This document shows positions 54,060 through 64,000 of a DNA stretch of 64,000 nt, one piece after another. The translations under genes and the position numbers were made by a program. The notes below the pieces were generated by a model that saw nothing but the letters and a program-made list of their open reading frames with translations, was not told the DNA's origin and did not search any database. Numbering within the stretch: the stretch's first letter is position 1; each line of letters begins with the position of its first letter. Location: NCBI RefSeq assembly GCF_014633365.1, contig NC_068345.1, positions 12,036,058-12,100,057 on the forward strand. Direction: 5' to 3'. The DNA comes from Diospyros lotus (taxonomy: Eukaryota > Streptophyta > Magnoliopsida > Ericales > Ebenaceae).

Positions 54060-57000
54060 GATTAAATGGAGGAAGGTTCCAAATATAGTAGCATGTTCAA
54101 ACTTACTTCTTTGAATTGGTCCTTTTGAAAAAATATGATGGAAGATTTCTTATACTCTAAGACTTCTTTGATCCTATATAAAGTAAAGGGAAATGATAAG
54201 GATGTACAAGGAAGTTGTTTGTCAAATTAGACAATGGGTTGACACAAGTGTGTTTCATCATGCAGTACAGGAAACAGATCCTTATGCACTTTGGGTAAAA
54301 TTGGAGAATCTTGATGAACGAAAGAATACACAAAGTAAGGCTTACATGATAAGTAAACTTGTAAACTTGAAGTACAAAGATAAGAATATGTATTGGAATA
54401 TTTGAATAAGTTTCAAGAAATTTTAACTTAGTTGACCAACATGAAACATGTTTATGAATAAACCAAAAGGAAAGAACATGGCACATTTACTTTCAATTCT
54501 GTGGCACTAATCATAGAAAGACAAGAGAGAAGCAAAATAGAAAGAGCTTGTGATTATTCTTCTCATTCAAGAAATAGAGGTAAATCTAAAGACAAATAAA
54601 AAATAATGAAATAAATTACTTGTTATCATTGTGGCAAACCAAGTCATTTTAAAAGGGATTGTAAAAATTTTAAAAGAGAACAATCTAAAGATAGGGGTGA
54701 AGATAGGAAAGAAGAAAAAGATATAACAACAGTTGCATCTGATGGTGATGCGGTTATTATTTTAGGTAATGGTTGTGTTAATCTTACATGGGTTATTGAC
54801 TCAACTGCTTCATTTCATAATCACACCATATAAAGATACTTTTCATCATATATTAGTGGCAATTTTGACTATATTAGGATGGGTAATGATGGTAGATGCA
54901 AAGTTGTGGGTATGGGAGATGTTTTCTTGGAAACTAACATTGGATGCAAATTGCTTTTGAAAAATGTCAAATATACTCCAAAAATATGCCTTAACTTCTT
55001 GTTTATATGTCAGCTTGATGATGAGGATTATCACAACCACTTTGGTGATGAGATATTGGAAATTGAAGATGGGATCTTTGGTGTTGGCTAAAGGAAAGAA
55101 AAATGACTCTTTATATGATACAAGCGAAGCTAGGTAAAAGAGATGTGAATGCAATTGAGCGAGAATCCTCCATTGAGTTATAACATAAGAGGCTCGGTCA
55201 CTTAAGTGAGAAAGAACTTTAAGATTCTTGCCAAGAAAGAGTTTGTTCCTAATAGTAAAGGTATTTCTTTGAAACCTTACACTCATTGTTTAGCAAGAAA
55301 ACAACATAGAGTTGTATTTTGTGGTCTTTCTTAATACATAAGAGATAATATTCTAGATTTTATTCATATTGGTGTTTACAATATGAAAGCTAAAACTCTT
55401 AGTGGTGCTTTATATTTTGTAAATTTTATTGATGATCACTCTAGAAAAGTATAGTTTTTTGCTTTAAAAACTAAAGATTAGGTGTTTGGAACTTTTAAAC
55501 AATTTAATGTTAAAGTTGAAAGAGATATCGAAAAGTTTTTGAAATCAGTTCGTGTAGATAATGGTGGTGAATGTAGGGATCATTTGAAGAGTATAGCAAA
55601 GTTCATGGTATTAGACTTGAGAAAATTGTTTGTAAGACCTCACAGCAGAATTAGAGAATGAAGAAAACAACTTTCAAAAGGATTGTTTGTATTTTGTCAC
55701 ATTCTAGTTTACCAAATCCTTTATGGGGAAGGCATTATAGACTGTAGTTGATCTAGTTTACATTTCTCCTTAAGTTCCATTGGATGGTGATGTTCCTAAG
55801 AAAGTCTAGACGAGGAAGAATGTTTCTTATGGACATTTGAAAGTGTTTGGGTGTAGGGCATTTGTTCATATTCGTAGAGATGAAAGATCCAACCTTGATA
55901 GTAAGATAAAATAACGTGTCTTCTTGGGTTATGGACATGAAGAATTTGGTTGTAGGTTGTGGGACTTGAAGGTCAAGAAACTGTTAAAGGTAGAGATGTT
56001 ATGTTCTTTGAAGATCAGACTATTAAAGACACTGAGAAAATAGAGAAACAAGAGCCTACAATATAAAGCTTACTGATTTGATTCCTATTTCTTCTCTACC
56101 TATGGTGCATGATGATTATAAAAAGGATGTGCATAAAGATTATGATAATATTGTTGGTGGTGAGACTACAATTGATGACATGGAGTTAGAGAGAATTTTT
56201 TAGATGAAGTGTCTTCTCAATCACATAAAGAGTCTAAGTTAAGAAGATTTTCCATAGACCATTAACTATCTAAAAGATATCCTTCTACTGAATATGTTTT
56301 GGTTATTGATGGAGGAGAGTTACAAAGTTACTAAGAGATTTTGGTATATGATAAGAAAAATGAGTGGTTAAAAGGTATGCAAGATGAGATGAAATCCTTG
56401 CAAGAGAATACGACCTGAGTTGGTGAAATTACCTAAAGGCAAGAAAGCACTAAGAACAAACTAGTTTATAGATTAAAGATAGAAGATAATAGCTCACAAC
56501 TAGCGTACAAAAATGATTAGTTGTGGAGGGAATTCGTTAGCAGAGGGGAATTGATTTTGAAGAGATATTTTCACTTGTGGTAAAAATGTTTTATATTAGA
56601 GTTGTTATGGGTTTAGTTTCCAAAACAATTTGAATTTAGAGATTGGAAAATTTGATGTGAAGAACTCTTTTCTCCATGGAGATTATTAGAAGAGGAGATT
56701 TATATAGAGCAACTAGAAGGATTTGAAATTAAAGTTAAGGAAGATCATTTTTTTTATGCAAGTTGAAAAAGAGCTTATATGGGCTTAAACAAGCACCGAG
56801 ACAATGGTATAAAAAGTTTGATTCCTTTATGATAAAACTACTTATGATCATTGCATATTTGTAAAGAAATTTTTTGATAAAGATTTCATCATTCTTCTAC
56901 TTTATGAAATCTTGATAGTTGATCATGTTGTCATTAAGATTTAGAAATTAAAGAAAGAACTAAGTCATTTGCTATGAAGGACTTAGGACTAGTAAATCAC

Positions 57001-57211
57001 ATTCTTGGCATGAAGATACCTCGTGATAGAAAGAAAGGAAAGTTGTGGCTCTCTCAAGAGAAATATGTTGAAAAAGTGCTTCAAAGATTTTATGAGCAAG
57101 GCAAAACCAATATATTCTCCACTTGCAAGTCATTTTAAGTTAAAATTCCAAGCAAAGTCCTAAAGTGAGAAAAATATGGAAGAGATGGAAAGTTTGCCTT
57201 ATATTAGAGAA
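54060..57211 (+). pseudogene. Copia gag-pol polyprotein, heavily decayed
   Basis: Recognisable in order: gag (WVDTSVFHHAVQETDPYALWVKLE, 54240-54320); zinc knuckle CYHCGKPSHFKRDC (about 54627); protease WVIDSTASFH (about 54790; the active-site Gly of DSG is Thr); the pre-integrase region; integrase (FVNFIDDHSRK near 55420, VRVDNGGEC near 55550); and RT fragments (GKFDVKNSFLHGD near 56650, [11 protein letters not shown] near 56720, HILGMK near 57000). Frames change repeatedly, with many stops. It stops at about 57211, where gypsy integrase sequence on the opposite strand begins. Confidence 0.8.
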
Positions 57212-58758
57212 TGCATTTGTCACTTATCACATTTTCTAACTTTCTTCAAGACGTTATTATATAGTGTTGGCAAAAAGAGCCAGCTTAGAGCACTTTGGCA
57301 ACCAATGCTCTTGATCACAGGTGTTCTCCACAAATTCCTTTGTGAACTTTTTCTAGAGCATATTTAACTTCTTGGGGACCTAGACATTTGAGTATGGGCA
57401 TAGTAAAGGCTCTTTTATACAATATTCAATCAATGAAAGTAAATTGTGCTTCTCGAACCTTCATTCATTTTGCCTTTGTTAGATTAATTGAGACTTTTAT
57501 CATAAGGAATTCTCAAATGGGGGTTCTCCAATCATCAGTAATGTCAATAGTAAACACTTATTTGTCCTCAATGCTTAGTTACTGAAGGACCTCCATGTTC
57601 ACCATTCTTCTAGTTGTTTCTTTTGCAAATCCTAGTTTAGATGGGGCATCAGCACGATTATTTAATAATATGTTAATTTATAGTAGCTAGAAACTTTCGA
57701 ATAATTGTGCTAATGCTTGAACCTTCTTTAAATATTGTTCCATCACTAGTTCTCTGGCTTTGTATTGACCCTAAAATTGTTGAACTAACTATTTTGAGTC
57801 ACTATGGGCAATTAATTTTTTACTAGTAGCTTCCTTACCAAGTTCATTCCCACAATGAGAGTTTTGTATTCTACAATATTATTTGAACTTGAAAAGGCAA
57901 AACACAATGAATATTCTAAGATTTCACCTTCAGGAGATATCAACACCACTCTAGAGCCACTACCTTGTGAGCTTGATGCCTCATCCATGAATAATTTTTA
58001 CTCTGGTTTATCATTTTTTGAGGGTTTTTTTTCATGCCTTTGATTGCCTAATGTGGTTGGAAATGGATGTCATATTCACCAAGTTCTATTACCCATTTAG
58101 TGAGTCATCTTGAGCATTTTGATTTTTGTAATATTTTCTAGAAAGGTTATTCTTTTAGGACTACGATGGAGTGAGCTTAAAAACAGGGTCTTAATTTTCT
58201 AGAGGCCATAATTAGTGTTATCGTGACCTTTTTAGTGTAAAGGTATCGAGTTTCTACACCTTGTAATACCTTGCTAACATAATAGATAGGTAAATCCATT
58301 TTACCCTTTCTTAATAATACCACGCTAATTGTGGTGTCACTCACTCCTAAATACATGAGCAATGTCTCCCTAGTCTTTGGCTTAGTTAACAACAAGACTT
58401 TTTTAAGTATTTTTTTAATGCCTCAAAAGCTTTTTAACATTCATTTTTCCATTCAAAACTTTTCCTTGCCCTTAAGGTTCGAAAAAAAGGAAGAATTATT
58501 TTTGCTAACTTTGAGAGAAATTTGTTTAGAGAAGCTATTCTCCTAGTTAACCATTAACCATCCTTGATTGAAGTAGGTAACTTCATATCTAGGATAACTT
58601 GTATCTTTTTAAGATTAGTTTTGATTCCTCATTGAGTGATCATGTACCATAAGAATTTTCTAGATTGAACTTTGAAGGAACACTTGTTACAATTGAGTTT
58701 CATATTATATTGTTTGAGTACTTGGAATACTCTAACAAGTTTTTTAACACGGGGCTTA
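57212..58758 (-). pseudogene. Tat-type gypsy pol: end of RT, RNase H, archaeal-type RNase H, integrase zinc domain
   Basis: On minus from 58758: the tail of RT (KQYNMKLNCNKCSFKVQSRKF), then RNase H (LLMYLGVSDTTISVVLLRKG...YYVSKVLQGVETRY, 58177-58395). A second RNase H-like domain follows (DEASSSQGSGSRVVLISPEG...NNIVEYKTLIVG, near 57840-58000), then the integrase H2C2 region (LYKRAFTMPILKCLGPQEV...HKGICGEHL, about 57230-57430). The dual RNase H and wording are characteristic of the Tat/Ogre lineage. It continues upstream at 63497 once solo LTR D is removed. Stops and frameshifts throughout. Confidence 0.8.
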
Positions 58759-61700
58759 TGTAATACTCGAGAAATTTTAAATGACTCAAGAGTAATTTAT
58801 CTTGGGGCAAAAATGGAATTTAAGGATAAATTAAGGGTATAAGGGTAATTTATTACCATATGAATGACTGAATCGACTGCCAGGAGTTCCCTGGAGCATA
58901 GATGCCAAAGGAAAATGATGTGGCATTAACGAGCACCCCGAGATATGATTTATAGCATTGAAAGAAATAAGATCCGTAATAGTTTTCGGTACAACTAAAA
59001 TGCAGCTGCCAATTAGGCTACAATACCGAATTGTTATAGACGACTTCCCAAAAGTCAACGGAAGCTTGATAGGGCTTCAGTTTTTCATAAGGAACAACCC
59101 TTCAGTGGTTTCAGGAAGAAACGAAGAGGTTTAGGGCTAAAACGAAGATTCAGGCCTAAGTGCAGTTTTTTTAAAATTGCTAGAGAGAGGTTGAAACGAT
59201 ATTTTTTCGGAATCCTCAGGGGTCAAATTGATGTTTTAGGACTTGAGGGTCTTGAAAGAAATTATCAAAAGTCGAGGGGCTGGGTGAAAGAGGCCAAAAT
59301 GAGAAAGCCAAAAGTTAGGGGGCCAAAATGCAAAAAAACCAAAAGTTGGCCAATGACCAGCACATGGCCAGTTGGCCATGGCCAAAATGGGCCACGAAGG
59401 GTCGCCAAAAGCCACTGGACTAGCTCTGGGAAGGGGGGTCGGGGATCACGTAGGTGTGATCATCAGCCGACAAGGGCCATCGTGGTGGCCGAATTTTGAA
59501 GAAAAAACGGCCGAAAGTTGGCCAAAGTGGTGCATGCCTGCAAATCAATTTTGTGGTCAGATAAGGCTTGCTCGAGGTCAATCCAGGGGCGGGTGAAGCT
59601 CTAAGGCAACTGGGTCGAGTGGCCAAAGGCATTTGAGGCATCGAGGATGCATATAAATAGGGGTTCTTAATAGCCGAAAATAGAGAGAGTTTGGCTTCAA
59701 AATTGGCCGCGATAATGAACGAATTGGAGCTCCAAAATAAGGGGATTTTGAAGCCCATGAGGTGTAGAGAATATCTGGAAACTTTGGAGCATTTTGGTGG
59801 CCGTTTGATGGCCGTTCTAGAGCTCGTTGGAAAAGGAAGCCGACGGCCAAGCCGATGCTTTGGCTGCCCGGTTGAGGCACTTCCAATGCTCATTTCAAGC
59901 TCCAAATCATGCTAAATGGATCAACTGGATGAAGGCTACAAGGTGGCATTGAAAACCAGCATTGTCGACATGGCCAACGCCAGAGAAGACGATCGGCGCG
60001 TGGGGGCCTAGAAAAATGTGCAAAATTTTCCTAAATTCCTAGAAAAATGTTTTATTGAGGTTTGTGCAAAAAGATTTGGATTTAGGATTCCCGATATCTC
60101 AATTTCCGCACCAAAGAACCTCATTTTGCATGAAAACACAACACCCGGGTAAGTCCAGTATTTTTCTTTTGAAGTTAATAGCCTATGATGAATTGTTGTG
60201 AAATTAGATTTGAGAAAATAGTCCCAAGGCATTTATTGGGATTTTTGGAAAGGAAAAATGAGAGAAAATGAAGGGAAAATGAAATAAATAGAATATTGAG
60301 GATATTTAGTGATTAAATATCATTTTATGATTGAGGTGATCGAGATGATGTGATTGGTGCAAATTTTGAGAGTTGACAAGAAAATCGAGGTCGGGCACAC
60401 ATATTGAGACGATGCGCGCTTTTCGAGGTGTCCTGATCTTTGGGCAAAGGTGAGTTGTTCTATCCTATATGATATAATTATGCATGATATTTATGAAAGA
60501 TATGATTGCTTATACATGCATGATAATTATAAAAGATATGATTCATTTTGTCATATTGCATGAAAAATTGTGATATTTGCATGACATGATTGTCACATTG
60601 ATATTTGTGCATGGGAATGGGATGTCACCCCCAAAGTGTAGCCATAATTCTCCTAGGGCAATGATGGAATAATGTTAGGCTTATCCTGCAGAGGTTTGGG
60701 ATTTGCCTAGGATTTTGTGTCGGGCTTGTAACAGCCCGCCTTCTCGGACGTGTTATGTCTTAGGAAATTTGGTCTATTTTTTTTTTTTTAGTTACATTAT
60801 TCCCGAAATTCCCTAAGACCTTATCTAGTGCTTGACGAGATGTTTACACTAGAAATTAAATACAAGCGGAAGCTGAATCGAACCTGCTCATACATTCAAA
60901 GTTATTACATACGCTTCTGAAATAAAATAAATGTACATAATTCTTGAACATAACATAACATAACACATTTCCTCGTTCCCTGACGTCTCGCGTCACTACA
61001 TACCTCCAGCCTCGGTGTCATCACTGCTAGTCCCGACTGGAACGTTGAATGTTCCAGGGGCGAACCCAAGTTAGATGATGAACCATTTAAGTAAGGATAC
61101 ATAATGCTATGTCATGTGTGTATGCAATATCTTACCTCGTAGGTGTCAACTGCACCCTCATGCTACCTACCATTTTAGCGACCACCTCTTTCGAAGCCGG
61201 GGTGTATGGGTGCACCCTTGGTAAAGCAGCGATGCCAGTTCGTACTCCCTACGGCCTCATATGCATGTGTTCAATAATATCAACGTGCATTTATGCATTT
61301 CATAGTCATGTCATGGATGCAATCTACGTGATGGTTACATTTCATAGTATGTCAATATGACGTAAACATTTTCAACATTTAAGCTTGGAACAGTACACTT
61401 ACAGTTAAGTTGCCTTGAAAGACATGTTGGTCTCGAAATTTGTGTCAAGAGGCTGCTTCTTGCCTTCAAAGACTCCTAGACATTAAACTTGTTTTTAGAA
61501 TATCATTTTACTATTTTTCCATAATTTCCATAATTTATTTCTAAATCTTATTTCTTCAAAAATTGCATAAAAATTATCTAGTATTTCAAAAAATCTAATT
61601 TTTCTTTACCAATATCCCTTATATAATATTTCTATTATTCTAGAATTTTTATGGAATTTTCCAACTTAAATTCCTATTTTTCCCTTATTTCATAATAGCT

Positions 61701-63491
61701 AAATATGTAATAATTACCTAATCTTTCATTTTATTCAATTTCTTTTCACTAATATTTCTTAAATAATACTTATATCATTCTGGAATTTTCCTTGGAATTT
61801 TTCTGGACTAAAATCTTATTTTTCTCTATTTCCATAATAGAAAGACCACTTAAATACTTAATAAATTTAACATTTTCAGAAATATTTTTCACAAAATATG
61901 TCATAAATAAAATTTCTGATTTAATAAAATTTTTTACAAAATTTTCTTTCTTCTATTTCTATTTTTCTTTATTTCTTTCCTTTTCTTTTCTTTTCTTTTC
62001 TTATTTTCTATTTTTCTGACGGGCGCGTGGGCTGCACGCGCCGTCTTCCTACTCGCGGGCGCGTGCAACCACGCCCCTAATTGTAACCGTCTTCTCCAGC
62101 GGCCATTTCGCCGCCGGCGATGCCCCGGTTGCTTCAAGCTTTGAAAGAAGCTCCCCTTTCACTAAAACTCGACCTCCCGAACCCAATTATAACTTCAGAT
62201 TTGCGAAAAAACACAGAAAAATACCTCAATTGAGTGATGAAGTCTCGGCTCTGGCAGCTTGTCCGATTTTTCGGCGACGCTTGGATCTCCCTCTTCGCTG
62301 CTTCGTTGGCCTCCAAATTTTCCAGAAATGATGCCCACACCTCAAAGATCGAAACCCTAACTTCAAATCTCGCCAACACTACCTCAATCGACTGCCTTAA
62401 GAAGAAATTTTTTTGGATGCTTTGCTTCACTCGAACAGGGCTATTTATAGCCCAAATCCGACATGATTCGTCCTATCATGGACGGCCACGCGTCCCTGAG
62501 GCCTTGCCGGCGTCGCTTCGGCCATTTAATGGCCCCTATCTCCCCTAAAATTCGGTTGCAGGCGCGGCCATGCCTTGGCCGCGCACTGCTCTGCAGAAAT
62601 CTAGATTTTTTGGATTTCTCTTTTTTTTTTAAATATATATATATATATTATATATACCCATGACATACATGCATTTATATACTTATTATATATATACTAT
62701 ATATATTCCCACGATATACGTACATATATACTTATTTTTGCATAAACAGTTTTTGTTTTAAATCATATTATTTCATTTACACACTTTTATTTATATATTT
62801 ATTTATATTTTACATATTAACATACTTATCAAGTAAGCACACTTTAATTATACATCATATCAAGTTAATATATCATATAAGCATCATCTAAATAAAATAT
62901 AACTAAGGATAGTATTAATTTTTATTCATAATTACTTAGGGTATTACAGGGTTAGTGAGACTGGAAGTTACATTAAGGGAAAATGTTGTTCATGTTATTG
63001 CATCATGTATTCATATATATGTTTTTGGACCCTCACTAGAAGTTTCATCTTCTAATGGGTTATGCCCCTGGAACATTCAACGTTCCAGTTTAGACTTGCA
63101 GCTTAGGCAGGAGCAGGTTGAGATATGACGGCACGTGATGACGAGGTCGATGGATTCAACGAGCTGACTCGGATATGTTTTAGCTGTTGCTTTATTGATG
63201 ATTAGTCTTGTTAGAATATTATGGAATCTCCATGTATTTATGTATTTCAATATTAAGGATATGATATTAACTATGGTACGAATTCTTATGTTATAAATAA
63301 AGTGAATTGATTATGTACTATATCAGGTTTCGATTATCACTTCCGCATTTTTAATAATTTATTGGGGGTTTTGTTTGGAATTCGGTACTTAAGGTTAAGT
63401 TATGTATCAAGAAATAAAGGAAAAATAATTTATGTATATTTTGGGCCCCAGCATAGTGACACGCTCAGTAAGAGAAAAACGGGGTGTTATA
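58759..63491 (+). mobile_element. Solo LTR D (TSD GCTTA), interrupted by LTR C
   Basis: It starts TGTAATACTCGAG and ends CGGGGTGTTATA. Flanked by GCTTA at 58754-58758 and 63492-63496. Without LTR C and one target copy it is about 2.5 kb. TATA TATAAAT at 59652-59658, donor-like GGGTAAGT near 60148. The stem-loop pair lies at 63037-63054 and 63068-63088. Inserted into Tat-type pol. Open frames at 59.2-59.9 kb are inside the leader and are not supported as genes. Confidence 0.9.
60727..62948 (-). mobile_element. Solo LTR C nested in LTR D (TSD GGGCT/GGGTT)
   Basis: On minus it starts TGTAATACCCTAAG (62948) and ends GGCGGGCTGTTACA (60727). Flanks are GGGCT (60722-60726) and GGGTT (62949-62953), one mismatch. 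A TATA in the near-palindrome GGGCTATTTATAGCCC is near 62438-62453. A CGCG-rich block lies at about 62020-62085. The stem-loop pair is at 61037-61057 and 61071-61090. It shares the ACCAAGGGTGC block with E and F. Confidence 0.85.
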
Positions 63492-63496
63492 GCTTA

Positions 63497-64000
63497 GTTT
63501 TCCAGCTTTTCACAATCATATCATCGACCCAAGCTTCCATAGTATTGCTTAAAAGGTCCTTAAAGATCTTATTAAGTATACTTTGATAGGTGGCTCTTGC
63601 ATTTTTTCAGTTCAAAAGGCATAAACTAATAGTAATAGGTGTCTTTTTTAGTGATAAATGATGTCTTCTCCTTATTAGGTGGATACATCATAATTTAGTG
63701 GTGCTTAGAGAAGGCATCTAAAAAGGTTAATAATTCAAATCCCGATATTTCATCAACTATCCTATCTATTCGTGGAACGGGGTAATAGTCTTTTGGGCAA
63801 GCTTTGTTAAGATCTGTAAGTTCATACATACTTTCCATTTTTTATTGGCCTTTTTTACCATCACTACATTTACCAACCAGTTAGGGTAATATACTTCTTC
63901 AATAAAGGCTGCCTTTTGTTGAGCCAACTTACTCATATTAATTAAGTTTTGATGATTAACAAAAAGAGTATTTTTAAATATATTAATTGTAGTATCGAAT
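63497..64000 (-). pseudogene. Tat-type gypsy reverse transcriptase, upstream part, continues beyond window
   Basis: On minus: WKVCMNLQILTKLAQK (the WR.CVDF.DLNKACPKD region) near 63790-63850, then ATYQSILNKIFKDLL and the catalytic WVDDMIVKS near 63505-63535 (usual YVDD has Trp first). The frame joins 58758 when LTR D is excised. Several stops; decayed. Confidence 0.78.

Noticed and set aside
59191..59915. Plus- and minus-strand frames of 100-160 residues
   Set aside because: Inside the LTR D leader after its TATA box; the frames overlap on both strands and match no family.
62134..62548. Opposed frames of about 100 residues
   Set aside because: They fall in solo LTR C around its TATA region with no coding signature.

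Overview
This is a repeat-dense, mostly AT-rich segment of a flowering-plant nuclear genome, probably a dicot. The evidence is plant-type Helitron, Ty1/copia, Ty3/gypsy, MULE, CACTA-like and tRNA-derived SINE sequences around one plant-specific cell-wall gene. I see exactly one intact host gene: a single-exon DUF579 glucuronoxylan 4-O-methyltransferase (GXM type) on the minus strand at 26723-27595. It lies in a low-repeat island of about 3.6 kb (24.7-28.3 kb). Nearly all other coding potential is decayed transposon protein.

Layout. 1-5062: 3' part of an autonomous-type Helitron (Rep + PIF1 helicase, broken by stops and by a 289-bp CACTA-like insertion), ending in a hairpin and TTAGT. 5063-5757: a repeat that recurs at 28294-29016, where the Helitron target looks empty. 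5758-8163: chromovirus gag-pol fragment. 8164-15870: a minus-strand gypsy 3' LTR with PPT and non-coding internal DNA, split by solo LTR B (TSD AGCTC). 15871-20390: LTR remnants F and G; G is split by solo LTRs H (TSD CCCAA) and I (TSD GATAT). 20391-22051: AT-rich intergenic. 22052-24697: LTR E. 24698-28293: the gene island. 29.6-31.3 kb: two SINEs in opposite orientations. 31471-45300: a minus-strand copia element with both LTRs, PBS, PPT, decayed gag-pol and an extra ORF after pol, interrupted by solo LTRs G' (TSD TTCTT) and K. 45.3-52.1 kb: solo LTR B' (TSD CTATT), copia LTRs L and M, and a 1.4-kb MULE with a perfect 10-bp TSD. 52.8-57.2 kb: decayed plus-strand copia. 57.2-64.0 kb: minus-strand Tat-type gypsy pol, split by solo LTR D (TSD GCTTA), itself split by solo LTR C (GGGCT/GGGTT).

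Most interesting signals. (1) The copia LTRs carry a reiterated GTCGAC palindrome just upstream of the TATA box. There are 15 sites in each LTR of the main element, spaced almost only 20-22 or 30-33 bp apart, i.e. two or three helical turns. Related LTRs K and L show the same architecture. A further array with its own TATA-like sequence sits inside the element immediately upstream of the extra ORF, which suggests a second, LTR-like promoter for that ORF. (2) Six diverged gypsy-type LTRs share a pair of short stem-loops about 310-470 bp from the LTR 3' end, with compensatory base changes in both stems. (3) Seven solo LTRs have matching or near-matching 5-bp target duplications, recording extensive LTR-LTR recombination and nesting.

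Limits. Everything was read by eye. Family names rest on recognised motifs. Ages, percent identities and copy numbers were not computed.
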